In this document: positions 19,466 through 29,766 of the stretch, in pieces
Numbering within the stretch: the first letter of the stretch is position 1
How the letters are laid out: each line of letters begins with the position of its first letter
Source: an uncultured Colwellia sp.
GTDB lineage: Bacteria > Pseudomonadota > Gammaproteobacteria > Enterobacterales > Alteromonadaceae
Assembly: GCA_913058245.1 (NCBI GenBank)
Contig: CAJXQJ010000002.1
Coordinates: 1-64,000, forward strand
Length of the DNA stretch: 64,000 bases
Reading direction: 5' to 3'
Position numbers and translations under genes: made by a program
The notes under the pieces: model-generated
Told to the model about the DNA's origin: nothing
Seen by the model: the letters and a program-made list of their open reading frames with translations, nothing else
Databases searched by the model: none

Positions 19466-20707
19466 ATGTCTGAACAAACAAAAAATAATAATTTAGAACT
19501 AATCACTTCGGAAAGAGAAACTGGTTTTGTTAGCTGCGAAAATTGTCATGCTCAAGTCAGCGGTTCATTTTGCAGTCAATGTGGACAATCAGTAGAGTCA
19601 ACTTTAAGGTATTTCTGGAATGTAATATTGCATTTACTCGATGATATTTTTAGTTTCGATTCACGAGCTTCTCGTACCCTAAGACCTCTTTTATTTGTTC
19701 CTGGCTTTTTAACTAACGAATATATACAGGGCCGACGCGTACATTACGTACCACCGCTAAGGCTATACCTATTTGTTAGTATTATATTTTTTATATCGCT
19801 GAAATTCTTTACATTAGATGGCACAGAAATGCTTGTTCATGAACAAAGAATGGCAGAGCCACTAAGCCAAGTGAATACCCATATTAGTCAACTTGAAGCG
19901 TCGTTGAATCAATTACCTATTGAGCAACAAAGCCGTCAATTAAACGATATTAGTCGCTATAAAGCATACCAAGCAAACCTTTCAACCAAAATAGCAACAC
20001 AAACGTCAGATTTAACAACACGTATTATTGAAATCGAATTAAGCAATATCGACTCTGATCAACCAATATCCGATAAAAAAAATAAAAAGTTAGAAGAATT
20101 AAAAACTAAATTGCAGGCAATAAAATCAGGAGAAGTCAAACCAAGTCCTTCGAACGCTTTTACTATATCCAACAATGAACAGGGCACCTTAACATTCGAT
20201 TTTTTATCTGATGAAAACAACAAGCGTTTAAGTGAGAAAATGACAGCACTCGAGGCAAAAGCACAACAAGCATTTAGCTCAGATGCTCGGCCTTTAATAC
20301 AGCAATCTATTAGTAAATTACCTCAGCTAATGTTTATTTTATTACCACTGTTCGCTGTAATATTAAAATTATTTTACCTATTTGCTAATCGTTTATATTT
20401 AGAACATTTAACGGTGGCATTGCATAGCCATAGCTTTATATTTCTCGTTATTCTTTTAGTTAATATCCTTGATAATGGCCAAGACTATTTAATGTCCACC
20501 ATGCCGCAAATTGCTGATAGTCTAGGTTATATTGCTGTAGGTCTACTTATATGGATACCTTGCTACCTATTTATGATGCAAAAACGAGTTTACAAGCAAG
20601 GTTATATCTTTACCTTTATCAAGTTCTTTATGATCAGCATGATTTATTTTAATTTAATCGCTATAACAGCAATGGCAGCCTTTCTATGGGGGTTAGCTGA
20701 TGTATAA
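19466..20707 (+). CDS. DUF3667-like zinc-ribbon membrane protein
   Basis: This is a membrane protein of 413 residues from the ATG at 19466 (MSEQTKNNNLELI); an in-frame ATG at 19433 would add 11 residues, and neither has a clear ribosome site. The N-terminus has a zinc ribbon with Cys24, Cys27, Cys36 and Cys39. It is followed by the DUF3667-type stretch with FDSRASRTLRPLLFVPGFLT and the first membrane helix (RLYLFVSIIFFISLKF). A long polar, coiled-coil-prone insert (about 130-275) follows, then about four C-terminal helices. The function of the family is unknown. Confidence 0.75.
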   Translation: MSEQTKNNNLELITSERETGFVSCENCHAQVSGSFCSQCGQSVESTLRYFWNVILHLLDDIFSFDSRASRTLRPLLFVPGFLTNEYIQGRRVHYVPPLRLYLFVSIIFFISLKFFTLDGTEMLVHEQRMAEPLSQVNTHISQLEASLNQLPIEQQSRQLNDISRYKAYQANLSTKIATQTSDLTTRIIEIELSNIDSDQPISDKKNKKLEELKTKLQAIKSGEVKPSPSNAFTISNNEQGTLTFDFLSDENNKRLSEKMTALEAKAQQAFSSDARPLIQQSISKLPQLMFILLPLFAVILKLFYLFANRLYLEHLTVALHSHSFIFLVILLVNILDNGQDYLMSTMPQIADSLGYIAVGLLIWIPCYLFMMQKRVYKQGYIFTFIKFFMISMIYFNLIAITAMAAFLWGLADV

Positions 20708-20860
20708 CCTAAACTGGTGGCAATAACACAGATGCTAGTTTTTCAACTAACATGATTGCACTAATGCATGAAAGACAGAACTTATAGAGATGTCTGAACC
20801 ATCGCAATTCTTTCATCCCGTTGCGACTGCAATATTACCTAAAGAGATTATTTAACATAA

Positions 20861-20886
20861 AAAAAAGCACCCTAAAGTGCTTTTTT
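20861..20886 (-). terminator. Terminator of lysS (bidirectional form)
   Basis: AAAAAAGCAC and GTGCTTTTTT pair around a 6-base loop. It lies 20 bp after the lysS stop and could also stop transcription from the DUF3667 gene. Confidence 0.9.
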
Positions 20887-20906
20887 AACATCAATATACT
20901 GTTTTG

Positions 20907-22460
20907 CTATTCCGCGATAGGACGCATATGCGGGAATAAAATAACGTCTTTAATGGTTGGTGAATCAGTAAACAACATTACTAATCGATCGATACCAATA
21001 CCTTCACCAGCTGTTGGCGGTAAACCGTACTCAAGTGCTTGAATATAATCTTCATCAAAGTGCATAGCTTCATCATCACCGGCATCTTTTTCTTCAACTT
21101 GCTTTTTAAAGCGAGTCGCTTGGTCTTCTGCATCGTTAAGCTCAGAGAAACCGTTAGCTAGTTCACGGCCACCTACGAAGAATTCGAAACGGTCAGTAAT
21201 AAATGGATTTTCATCATTACGGCGTGCTAATGGCGATACTTCCCATGGGTACTCAGTGATAAAAGTTGGCTGATCAAGCATATGTTCAGCAACCTCTTCA
21301 AAAATCTCACAAATATATTTACCTGCGCCCCATACTTTTGATGCTTCAGTTTCTTTTACGCCAACTTGTTTTGCCATGGCCTTTAAAGCATCTAAGTTTT
21401 CTTCAGGGTTACGTAAAACACTCTCATCAAGATCATTACCATACTTTAAAATTGCATCAACCATAGATAAACGTGTAAACGGCTGACCAAAGTCGTAGAA
21501 CTTCTCTTCAGTAACTTCACCTTCAGCATTGCGTACTGTGTTACGAATCACAGATGTACCCATCACATCTTCCGCTAAGGTACGTAACATGTCTTCAGTA
21601 AGGTTCATTAAATCGTTATAGTCGGCATACGCTTGGTAGAATTCAATCATAGTGAACTCTGGATTATGGCGTGTCGATAAACCTTCATTACGGAAGTTAC
21701 GGTTAATTTCGAATACTTTTTCAAAGCCACCAACAACTAAACGCTTAAGGTAAAGTTCAGGAGCAATACGCATAAACATTTCAATGTCTAAAGCATTATG
21801 GAATGTTTTAAATGGCTTAGCCGTTGCGCCACCAGGAATAGTTTGTAGCATTGGCGTTTCAACTTCCATAAAGTCACGGTCAGTTAAAAACTTACGAATG
21901 CCATCAACAATTTTTGAACGAATTTTAAAGGTATTACGAGTTTCTTCGTTGATTATTAAATCAACATAACGCTGACGATATTTAGTTTCAACATCAGATA
22001 AACCGTGGAATTTTTCCGGCAACGGGCGTAACGACTTCGTTAATAAATGATAGTCGTTCATATTAACGTATAGGTCACCTTTGCCTGACTTATGTAGCGT
22101 TCCTGTAACGCCAATAATATCGCCAATATCTAATAAGCCCCAACGTGCTTTAATATCTTTTTGTACTGTCTTTTCAGCATAAGCCTGAATACGACCAGTC
22201 ATATCTTGTAAAACTAAAAACGGACCACGTTTTGCCATAACACGACCAGCAATGCTGAACATTTCAGTTTCAGCTTCTAAAGTTTCTTTATCTTTATGGC
22301 TGTGAGCTGCCTGAATATCTGCGGCATAATCTTTACGATCAAACTTATTTGGGTGGCCGTTTGCATCACAATTTTCACGTATATTCGCAAGCTTGCTTCG
22401 ACGCTCAGCGATTAACTTATTTTCATCTTGTGCAGGTTTATTTTGCTCAGTCATTTTCAT
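20907..22460 (-). CDS. lysS: Lysyl-tRNA synthetase, class II
   Basis: LysS charges tRNA-Lys with lysine. The 517-residue protein has an N-terminal OB-fold anticodon-binding domain ([24 protein letters not shown]), class II motif 2 ([23 protein letters not shown]) and motif 3 ([21 protein letters not shown]). Two in-frame ATGs (22460 and 22454) could both serve as starts; I report the first. It lies 24 bp after prfB, the same order as in E. coli, and is followed by a strong terminator. Confidence 0.97.
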   Translation of the reverse strand: MKMTEQNKPAQDENKLIAERRSKLANIRENCDANGHPNKFDRKDYAADIQAAHSHKDKETLEAETEMFSIAGRVMAKRGPFLVLQDMTGRIQAYAEKTVQKDIKARWGLLDIGDIIGVTGTLHKSGKGDLYVNMNDYHLLTKSLRPLPEKFHGLSDVETKYRQRYVDLIINEETRNTFKIRSKIVDGIRKFLTDRDFMEVETPMLQTIPGGATAKPFKTFHNALDIEMFMRIAPELYLKRLVVGGFEKVFEINRNFRNEGLSTRHNPEFTMIEFYQAYADYNDLMNLTEDMLRTLAEDVMGTSVIRNTVRNAEGEVTEEKFYDFGQPFTRLSMVDAILKYGNDLDESVLRNPEENLDALKAMAKQVGVKETEASKVWGAGKYICEIFEEVAEHMLDQPTFITEYPWEVSPLARRNDENPFITDRFEFFVGGRELANGFSELNDAEDQATRFKKQVEEKDAGDDEAMHFDEDYIQALEYGLPPTAGEGIGIDRLVMLFTDSPTIKDVILFPHMRPIAE

Positions 22461-22484
22461 TTCTCATGGTCTAAAATTGCGAAA

Positions 22485-23583
22485 CTACAGGCCTGATTTA
22501 AGGCTAGCTTCAATAAATTTATCTAAATCACCGTCAAGTACCGCTTGTGTATTGCGGTTTTCAACACCGGTACGTAAATCTTTAATACGGCTGTCGTCTA
22601 ATACGTATGAACGAATTTGACTACCCCAACCAATATCTGACTTACCGTCTTCAAGTTCTTGCTTATCTTCGTTTTGCTTTTGCATTTCCATTTCATACAG
22701 CTTAGCTTTTAATAGCTTCATTGCTGTTGCACGATTTTTATGCTGTGAGCGATCACTTTGACACGCCACTACAGCCCCTGTTGGCACGTGAGTAATACGT
22801 ATCGCTGAATCCGTTTTATTTACGTGCTGACCACCGGCACCTGATGCTCTAAAAGTATCAACGCGAAGATCAGCAGGGTTTATATCAATTTCAATATTGT
22901 CATCAATTTCAGGGTAAATAAATGCTGAAGCAAACGACGTATGGCGGCGACCACTAGAGTCAAATGGTGACTTTCGCACTAAACGATGCACACCAGTTTC
23001 AGTGCGTAACCAACCAAAAGCATATTCGCCTGAAAACTTAATAGTACAGCCTTTAATACCAGCAACATCGCCATCACTAACTTCTATTACGTCTACTTTA
23101 AAGCCGTGTGATTCACCCCAACGTAAATACATGCGCATTAACATTTCGGCCCAGTCTTGCGCTTCGGTACCACCAGAGCCTGACTGAATATCTAAATAAG
23201 CATTGTTCGCATCTTGCTTACCAGCAAACATGCGTCGAAATTCTAATTTGTCTAGCTCAGCCATTAATGAAGCAATTTCGTTTTCCGCTTCATTAAAGGT
23301 ATCTTCGTCAGATTCTTCAACCGCAAGCTCAACCAAGCCTTCAATATCTTCACAACCTGACTCTAGATCAACAATGGTATTAACCACTAATTCTAACGAC
23401 GAACGTTCTTGCCCCAATGCTTGTGCCCTTTCTGGTTCATTCCAAACGTCAGGCAACTCTAATTCACGACTAACTTCAATTAAGCGCTCAGCTTTAACAT
23501 CGTAGTCAAAGGTACCCCCTAAGTAATAGAGCACGTTCGCGAATTTCTTTAATTTTATTTATAACTGGGTTTACTTCAAACAT
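22485..23583 (-). CDS. prfB: Peptide chain release factor 2, with programmed +1 frameshift
   Basis: RF2 recognises UGA and UAA and triggers peptide release. The gene is in two frames, as expected for this autoregulated gene. The ATG at 23583 opens 25 codons ([20 protein letters not shown] ... RGYL) that stop at an in-frame TGA (23508-23506). The site reads AGGGGG-TAC-CTT-TGA-C: an internal Shine-Dalgarno element three bases before the slippery CTT. A +1 shift there continues as [11 protein letters not shown] and gives 365 residues, the E. coli length. SPF (anticodon-like) and GGQ (catalytic, in [10 protein letters not shown]) are present. The apparent separate start at 23534 is not the true start. 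Confidence 0.96.
23502..23522 (-). promoter_or_regulatory. prfB programmed frameshift site
   Basis: On the minus strand an AGGGGG Shine-Dalgarno-like hexamer precedes TAC, then CTT TGA C. When RF2 is scarce the ribosome slips +1 on CTT, bypasses the TGA and makes full-length RF2. Confidence 0.95.
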
Positions 23584-23766
23584 ACGATTTTGGTGACTAA
23601 GTCACGTCCAAAGACCTAAGGGTAAAATAGTCGCGCATTGTAGCTTAATTATGCGATTAAATAAACGCTTGCGTGCTTAACAAAGTCGGATTTTTTTATC
23701 CTATTCAACAACGATGAAACTAGCAATTTATGCAATTAAGTTAATTGTAATTGTTCACTAATTAAC

Positions 23767-25515
23767 TTAATTAATTTGCTCAATCATCAATTGTAATGAT
23801 TGTTTGCCGCGAAACTCATTTATATCGAGCCGATAGGCGACATTAACATGTTGTGTTTGATGATCTGGCCAGCGCTTAAGATCAACATTAAAAGCAATGG
23901 CATCAAAAACCTGTTGGTCTTTTTCTAATACCAGCTTTAAATGTTTTTCACCGACAATGCGCTGTTGAACTAGTTTAAAATTATCATCGAATATTGGTTC
24001 AGGAAAATTTTGTCCCCATGGGCCAGCATCTCGCAACAACTCGGCAAAAGTTAAGGTCATATCCTTACTTTCTAGGCTACCATCAGAAGCGATAATACCC
24101 GTCAAGATTTCTACGCTGAGCCATTGCTGTGCATAACGTTCAAAAAGTGTTGAAAATTCTGAAAATTTATTCGCGTGAATTGACAAGCCAGCGGCCATGG
24201 CATGACCACCAAACTTCAATATAATATCTGGGTGCTGACTATCAATATGTTCGAGCAAGTCTCGAATATGTAATCCAGGAATCGAGCGCGCAGAACCTTT
24301 AATTTCTTCAACACTGCTATTAGTTTCATCTTGTTCACTGTCATCGTTTGCTTGGGCAAAAACAATACTCGGGCGATGGAACTTTTCCTTTAAACGCCCC
24401 GCAACTATACCAATAACACCTTGATGCCAATCTTTATGATACAAACTAATACCATGTGGCAAATTATCTTCAGTAAATTTCAAGCTTGCCATGACTTGCT
24501 CGGCTTCAGTTTGCATACCTTGTTCAATATCACGGCGTGCTTTATTTAAATCATCTAAATCAGCCGCCATAACCCGTGCTGTTGATAAATCTTTTGCCAA
24601 TAAACAATTTATACCAAACGCCATATCATCTAAACGACCCGCAGCGTTAATTCTTGGGCCAAGGGCAAAACCAAAGTCACTCGCCACCAATTTCTGCTGA
24701 TTTTTACCGGCTATTTCAATAAGTGCTTGTATGCCTGGACGCGTTGCACCAGCACGTATACGCTTTAGCCCTTGCTCAACCAAGATACGGTTATTAGCAT
24801 CTAATGAAACCACGTCTGCAACTGTGCCAAGTGCAACTAAATCAAGTAATTGTGCAATATTAGGCTCTGTAATATTTTGTTCAATATACCAAGCTTGTTC
24901 ACGCAAGTACTTTCTCAGCGCTAGCATAAAGTAAAATGCTACACCAACCCCCGCCAGCGACTTACTAGCAAAGTTACAACCCACCTGATTCGGATTTACA
25001 ATGGCATCAGCTGGCGGCACTGTGCTACCAGGTAAGTGATGATCAGTAACGACTACTTTTAGCCCGAGGGCTTTTGCTCGTTCTACACCCGCTACGCAGC
25101 TAATACCGTTATCAACGGTAACTAATACTTGTGCACCTTGCGAGGCAGCAATGTCAACAATTTCCGGGGTTAAACCATAGCCATACTTAAATCGATTTGG
25201 CACGAGAAAATGATGATTTTGTGAGCCAAGCATAGCGAGTGCTTCCATCATTAATGCTGTGCTCGTTGCGCCATCAGCGTCAAAATCACCAATAACAGTA
25301 ATATTTTGTCGTGCTTTCAAAGCAAGATGTAAAAGTTCACATGCTTCAGGTAAACCTTTCAATGAATCTACTGCACATAAATGTTTAGCAGTAAGTTCAA
25401 GCTGCTCGTCACTAACAACACCACGACGAGCATAAATTTGCCGAACAATCGGATGCAAAGTGCTTGGTAAGTGTCGATCACTAACTTGTTCACGACGAAT
25501 AATTTCTTTAAGCAT
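23767..25515 (-). CDS. recJ: Single-stranded-DNA-specific exonuclease RecJ
   Basis: RecJ degrades single-stranded DNA 5' to 3' in recombination (RecF pathway), mismatch repair and base-excision repair. The 582-residue protein has the DHH-family motifs: DFDADG at 77-82 (motif I), VTVDNGISC near 132-140 and the DHH triad at 158-160, followed by DHHA1 and the C-terminal OB fold (with FGGHAMAAGLS near 455). It is the typical length. It lies between dsbC and prfB as in E. coli; a terminator-like hairpin separates it from dsbC, so it may have its own promoter. Confidence 0.96.
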   Translation of the reverse strand: MLKEIIRREQVSDRHLPSTLHPIVRQIYARRGVVSDEQLELTAKHLCAVDSLKGLPEACELLHLALKARQNITVIGDFDADGATSTALMMEALAMLGSQNHHFLVPNRFKYGYGLTPEIVDIAASQGAQVLVTVDNGISCVAGVERAKALGLKVVVTDHHLPGSTVPPADAIVNPNQVGCNFASKSLAGVGVAFYFMLALRKYLREQAWYIEQNITEPNIAQLLDLVALGTVADVVSLDANNRILVEQGLKRIRAGATRPGIQALIEIAGKNQQKLVASDFGFALGPRINAAGRLDDMAFGINCLLAKDLSTARVMAADLDDLNKARRDIEQGMQTEAEQVMASLKFTEDNLPHGISLYHKDWHQGVIGIVAGRLKEKFHRPSIVFAQANDDSEQDETNSSVEEIKGSARSIPGLHIRDLLEHIDSQHPDIILKFGGHAMAAGLSIHANKFSEFSTLFERYAQQWLSVEILTGIIASDGSLESKDMTLTFAELLRDAGPWGQNFPEPIFDDNFKLVQQRIVGEKHLKLVLEKDQQVFDAIAFNVDLKRWPDHQTQHVNVAYRLDINEFRGKQSLQLMIEQIN

Positions 25516-25559
25516 GCGAAAACTTTCTCGAATTAGTTATTTTTTAATATTGCAGATAC

Positions 25560-25588
25560 AAAAATGGCAAGTTAATCACTTGCCATTT
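25560..25588 (-). terminator. Terminator between dsbC and recJ
   Basis: The AAAATGGCAAGT/ACTTGCCATTTT stem is followed by T5 on the minus strand, about 24 bp after the dsbC stop. Confidence 0.85.
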
Positions 25589-25611
25589 TGATTAAGTTAT
25601 TTTGTAAACCA

Positions 25612-26403
25612 TTAACCGCCTTGTTGAGCCGATTCTAGTAACATAAATAACTTACTTGGGTCTTGATAGCCTGGCACCATCATACCATTTGCTAGCATAA
25701 TTGCTGGTGTACCAGTAACACCTACTTGGCGACCGAAATTAAACTCGTCTTCGATTGGTTTATCACAAATACGGGCTGCAACGTTTGAACCACTTTTTGC
25801 CTTAGTTAGTGCTTGTTGTGGATCTTCATGACACCAAATTGAACGTAAATCTTTAAACCCTTGAGAGTAACGGCCAGCTCGGTCTTTCACACCTGCACGA
25901 GGATAAGCTAAATAACGAACCGTAATGCCCTTATCATTATAGTCCGCCATTTGGTCGTGCATTTTACGGCAGTAGCCACAGGTAATATCGGTAAATACCG
26001 TAATTACATGTTTTTCATTCTTTGCAGGGAATACAATCATGTCATCAGAAAATTTTGCCATGCCATTAACACGAACCTGAGCCAAACTTTCTTCAGTTAA
26101 ATTACTAACGTTTTCACCTAAACCATACATTTTACCGTGCAATAAAAAGTTACCATCAGCACTAGCATAAAAAAGCCCTTGATCTGTAATTACTTCGACA
26201 ACTCCTGCCATAGGTGAAGGTTTAATGCTGGCAATTTTAAAACCTAACATGTTACTTAACTTTGCTTTAACAAGGTTTAATTTTTTTGTTTCAGGGCTTG
26301 GTAACATAACACTATTTTCAACAGGCGTTACTGATTCAGCTAATACGACATTGGAATAACTCACAACGCTTAATAATGCTGCAAACAAATACTTCTTAGA
26401 CAT
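25612..26403 (-). CDS. dsbC: Thiol:disulfide interchange protein DsbC
   Basis: DsbC is a periplasmic homodimeric disulfide isomerase kept reduced by DsbD. From the ATG at 26403 (MSKKYLFAALLSVVSYSNVV, 263 residues) a cleavable signal peptide ends near VLA. The dimerisation domain follows, then the thioredoxin domain with active site CGYC at 142-145 (FTDITCGYCRKMH). A second cysteine pair (IWCHED and ARICDKP) is the structural disulfide of DsbC, and GTPAIMLANG supplies the cis-proline loop. An upstream in-frame start at 26460 would disturb the signal peptide. Located between fldB and recJ as in E. coli, where xerD lies between fldB and dsbC. Confidence 0.93.
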   Translation of the reverse strand: MSKKYLFAALLSVVSYSNVVLAESVTPVENSVMLPSPETKKLNLVKAKLSNMLGFKIASIKPSPMAGVVEVITDQGLFYASADGNFLLHGKMYGLGENVSNLTEESLAQVRVNGMAKFSDDMIVFPAKNEKHVITVFTDITCGYCRKMHDQMADYNDKGITVRYLAYPRAGVKDRAGRYSQGFKDLRSIWCHEDPQQALTKAKSGSNVAARICDKPIEDEFNFGRQVGVTGTPAIMLANGMMVPGYQDPSKLFMLLESAQQGG

Positions 26404-26652
26404 AGAAATTTCCATAAATTTGATAGCGGATAATATTTTAAAATTTAACAGTAACAACAAAGACCGCTGATAGGAGGCTAAAATTACAGTGAAAATAACG
26501 CAAATGCAATAACTGCTATGCGCTTCAAACAGTATTTATTTTGCTGGCTCATTATTTAAACTAGCAATAACCTGTGCATGTTTGCTAAAATCTCGCCAAA
26601 TTACTCCCGTCACCTTTTGTTTCGGCTACACAACCCTCGGTAATCATTATCA

Positions 26653-27177
26653 ATGAATATTGCACTATTTTATGGCTCAACCACTTGCTATACCGAAATG
26701 GCAGCAGAGAAAATTCAAACAGAGTTAGGTAAAGAACAAGTTTCTTTATTCAATATAAAAGATACCGCTCTGACGGAAATGGCCGAACACGATATTCTTA
26801 TTCTTGGTATTTCCACCTGGGATTACGGTGAAATACAAGAAGATTGGGAAGGACACTGGCCTGAAATAGCCAATATAGATCTAGAAGGTAAAATAATTGC
26901 CTTGTATGGAATGGGCGATCAAATTGGCTATACCGATTGGTTCCAAGATGCACTAGGTATGTTACACGACCAAGTAGTTGCTCAAGGCGGTTATGTTATT
27001 GGTTACTGGCCAAATCAAGGCTACGAATTTGCCGCATCAAAAGCATTAACCGAAGACCAACAACATTTCGTAGGATTAGCACTCGACGAAGACAACCAAT
27101 ATAACTTAAGCGATGAACGCATTAGTGCTTGGTGTCAGCAAATCAAAAAAGAAATTGGTGAGATTTTAGAAGATTAG
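26653..27177 (+). CDS. fldB: Flavodoxin 2
   Basis: Flavodoxins carry FMN and shuttle single electrons. This 174-residue long-chain flavodoxin starts [21 protein letters not shown], with the phosphate-binding loop GSTTCYTE. It continues with [20 protein letters not shown] and [20 protein letters not shown], the FMN-flanking loops. The Cys in the P-loop and the ending [20 protein letters not shown] are close to E. coli FldB rather than FldA. Position beside dsbC-recJ-prfB-lysS supports FldB. It is divergent from dsbC. Confidence 0.9.
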   Translation: MNIALFYGSTTCYTEMAAEKIQTELGKEQVSLFNIKDTALTEMAEHDILILGISTWDYGEIQEDWEGHWPEIANIDLEGKIIALYGMGDQIGYTDWFQDALGMLHDQVVAQGGYVIGYWPNQGYEFAASKALTEDQQHFVGLALDEDNQYNLSDERISAWCQQIKKEIGEILED

Positions 27178-27279
27178 TGAAAAACTCATAATAAATAAAC
27201 AATTTTGGCAAGATCTTTAGGATAAATCTGGTTTTGCCATTATAATCCGCAGCTATAAACCTTTGAAGAAAATTATTAC

Positions 27280-28515
27280 ATGTTTAATCAGTTTGACCTA
27301 GATTCCGCATTATTGGGCGGTATTGAAAATGCCGGTTTTAAAAAGCCTACGTCTATTCAAGAATTAGTGATTCCTGTCGCCATGACGGGCAAAGACGTAC
27401 TTGCTTCTGCCCCTACAGGAACGGGAAAAACAGCGGCATTTATTCTACCTGCAGCACAACATTTACTCGACTATCCTCGCAGTAAACCTGGCTTTCCTCG
27501 CGTTTTAATTTTATCACCTACGCGAGAATTAGCACTTCAAACTCATGAACAATGTGAAAAGCTAACGGCGCATACTAAACTTAAATCTGGTGTTATTACT
27601 GGTGGCGTGAATTACGGCAGCCATAAAGAAATACTGACAACAAATACCGACATTTTAGTTGCCACACCTGGCCGTTTAATGGAATACATTGAAACGGAGC
27701 AATTTGATACTCGAGAAATTGAAGTATTAATTTTAGATGAAGCCGATCGTATGCTTGATATGGGCTTTGCTGAAATCATCAATCGCATTGTTGCAGAAGC
27801 ACGCTGGCGTAAACAAACGATGTTGTTCTCGGCAACACTTGAGGGCTCAGCCGTATTGAGATTTTCTCGCGAAATTCTCAATGAACCGGCATTTTTGGAA
27901 GCAAATCCTTCGAGAAAAGAAAAAGCAAAAATTCATCAATGGCTGCATCTTGCTGACAGCAGAGAGCATAAAATTGCCTTATTGCTTAACTTACTTAAAC
28001 AAGAAGAATTAGAACGTGTTGTTGTGTTCGCCAATAAGCGTGAAACTGTGCAATACCTATCAGGAAAACTATACGGTGATGATGTTCCGTGTGTTTGGCT
28101 TGAAGGTAAAATGCTACAAGACAAACGTAATACTTCGGTTGAGCGCTTACGTAATGGAACTGTCAACGTTTTAGTTGCAACCGATGTTGCAGCTCGCGGA
28201 TTAGACATTGATGATATTACTCATGTCATTAACTTTGATATGCCACGTACAGCCGATATTTACTTACATCGTATTGGGCGAACTGGTCGCGCAGGCAATA
28301 AAGGTACGGCAATTTCTTTAGTTGAAGCTCATGATATGGCAGTAGTTGGAAAAATTGAACGTTATGTTAATGAGCGCTTACCACGTCGTATAATTGAAGA
28401 GTTAAGACCGAAAAATAAAGAAGCTCGCGTTGCAGTTAAAAAATCTAAGGTAAAGAAAACTGCCGCCCAGAAAAAAGCGAAAGCGAAGAAACAAGCTAAA
28501 CGTAATAAAAAATAA
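27280..28515 (+). CDS. srmB: ATP-dependent RNA helicase SrmB
   Basis: SrmB is a DEAD-box helicase that assists early assembly of the 50S ribosomal subunit, most needed in the cold. The 411-residue protein has all motifs in order: Q-motif region KPTSIQELVIP, Walker A APTGTGKT, PTRELA, TPGR, DEAD (in LILDEADRMLDMGF), SAT, DVAARGLDI and HRIGRTGRAG. RWRKQTMLFSATLEG and IHQWLHLAD are SrmB-specific. The C-terminus is a Lys/Arg-rich tail (about 385-411) expected to bind rRNA; it is shorter than in E. coli. A terminator follows. Confidence 0.93.
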   Translation: MFNQFDLDSALLGGIENAGFKKPTSIQELVIPVAMTGKDVLASAPTGTGKTAAFILPAAQHLLDYPRSKPGFPRVLILSPTRELALQTHEQCEKLTAHTKLKSGVITGGVNYGSHKEILTTNTDILVATPGRLMEYIETEQFDTREIEVLILDEADRMLDMGFAEIINRIVAEARWRKQTMLFSATLEGSAVLRFSREILNEPAFLEANPSRKEKAKIHQWLHLADSREHKIALLLNLLKQEELERVVVFANKRETVQYLSGKLYGDDVPCVWLEGKMLQDKRNTSVERLRNGTVNVLVATDVAARGLDIDDITHVINFDMPRTADIYLHRIGRTGRAGNKGTAISLVEAHDMAVVGKIERYVNERLPRRIIEELRPKNKEARVAVKKSKVKKTAAQKKAKAKKQAKRNKK

Positions 28516-28531
28516 CTCTTTCAATATAGCT

Positions 28532-28572
28532 AAAACCTAAACTTTGTCTTACCAACAGGTTTAGGTTTTTTA
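28532..28572 (+). terminator. Terminator of srmB
   Basis: AAAACCTAAAC and GTTTAGGTTTT form an 11-bp stem ending in a T-run, 17 bp after the srmB stop. Confidence 0.85.
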
Positions 28573-28636
28573 TTTTCTATTCGCCTATAAACTAGCTAAT
28601 GCAAACCTTCAACATCAACCAAATACGGCATGTTCC

Positions 28637-29422
28637 TTAGAATGTATAAGTTGCCCCGATAAAGGCACCAGTGACTTTATCATCACCAATCAACGGACTG
28701 TCAGTAATCGCATCATCAAGTTTTGTATATTGTGCTGAAGCAATAATATTCCAGTTTTTATCTAACTGGTAAAACGCTGATAAACCAACACTATAATTAG
28801 TGACTGACCCTACGTTATATGCAGTTCTACCAACACTATTATCAACTTGGTCGCCAGCAATACCATAAATATAGTTTGCATAATCACTACTTTGCCAATG
28901 CACATTTGCATTCGCCTGCACCATAAAGTCATTACCAAGACTGAAAATAGGTACTTCTACGCCTAAATCTGCGGTTAGTCCTTTTGAATGACCTGAAATA
29001 TCTTGCTCGACACTTAAATTAACAAACTGCCAATAACTATCAATCTTGAAAGTAATATCTCCTTCTGGTGATTTGTAACCGGTAAAAACCGCATCTGAAG
29101 AAGATTCAGAACTCAAAAACTTATCAGGATCGTAACCATCATTACGGTAGTTTACTCCGACATTCAGACCAAAATCATCTTCACTAAGCACGCTATACGA
29201 AACAATACCATCTTCACCAATTGTCCAATCACCATATTTTGCTGAAAGCATCGGTGCAACCCCTTGTTTCGAGTCAGTACCTTTCCATGCTTCATTGGCA
29301 GAGTACACACCAAGGCCGGTTGTAAATTGCCATTCTTCCGCTTGCACAAATTGTGTAGCACTAACCACTGTCAATAGTGAACTAACACATATAATTTTTG
29401 TTATCTTATTGAAATTTCGCAT
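28637..29422 (-). CDS. MipA/OmpV family outer membrane protein
   Basis: This 261-residue protein has a signal peptide (about residues 1-28, ending VQA) and a beta-barrel body with alternating hydrophobic strands. It ends in the C-terminal signature ATYTF expected for BAM substrates. GLGVYSANEAWKGTDSKQGVAPMLSAKYGDW near the mature N-terminus and FYQLDKNWNIIASAQYTKL near the C-terminus fit the MipA/OmpV family. Members are outer-membrane proteins; some are linked to peptidoglycan enzymes or to host sensing, but the role here is unknown. A strong AAAGGAGA ribosome site precedes the ATG. Confidence 0.85.
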   Translation of the reverse strand: MRNFNKITKIICVSSLLTVVSATQFVQAEEWQFTTGLGVYSANEAWKGTDSKQGVAPMLSAKYGDWTIGEDGIVSYSVLSEDDFGLNVGVNYRNDGYDPDKFLSSESSSDAVFTGYKSPEGDITFKIDSYWQFVNLSVEQDISGHSKGLTADLGVEVPIFSLGNDFMVQANANVHWQSSDYANYIYGIAGDQVDNSVGRTAYNVGSVTNYSVGLSAFYQLDKNWNIIASAQYTKLDDAITDSPLIGDDKVTGAFIGATYTF

Positions 29423-29766
29423 TTAAATATCTCCTTTAATTGATGGAGATATTGTAACCCGACAAGAATTTGATAACCGTTGCATTTGTGTTCGCGAATG
29501 TTTAAAAACTGTAAAAGTCTGTCATTTTTTCCCACACACTCCCAAAATTAGATTAACTTTTTCCGATTGTGGCTCAGTAAAAAGCAAGAGTATTTACCCT
29601 AATAATTGAATATAAATCGCACAAAACATAATCATTAAACGAGTAAGGAGATAATTCACTAATTTTTAAATTATTTACCTAGCAGGTAAAGCAAAATTGT
29701 TTTACAGTGGGTTGGAAGTTAAAATTGTTTCAATATGTAATCACGGCATAATAATAAGAAAAATAA
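29423..29766. other. Divergent intergenic region between mipA-like gene and fecR-like gene
   Basis: This 344-bp AT-rich gap must hold the promoters of both divergent genes. An 8-bp palindrome TTCGCGAA lies at 29491-29498. A weak promoter-like pair (TTGTTT, then 18 bases, then TAATAA) ends about 15 bp before the fecR-like ATG. I find no sigma-factor gene here on either strand. Confidence 0.5.

Noticed and set aside
22393..23505. Plus-strand open frames over lysS and prfB
   Set aside because: They are antisense shadows of conserved genes with no family resemblance.
23506..23508. In-frame TGA in prfB read as a pseudogene mutation
   Set aside because: The surrounding AGGGGG, CTT and TGA-C are the programmed frameshift signal, and both halves are intact.
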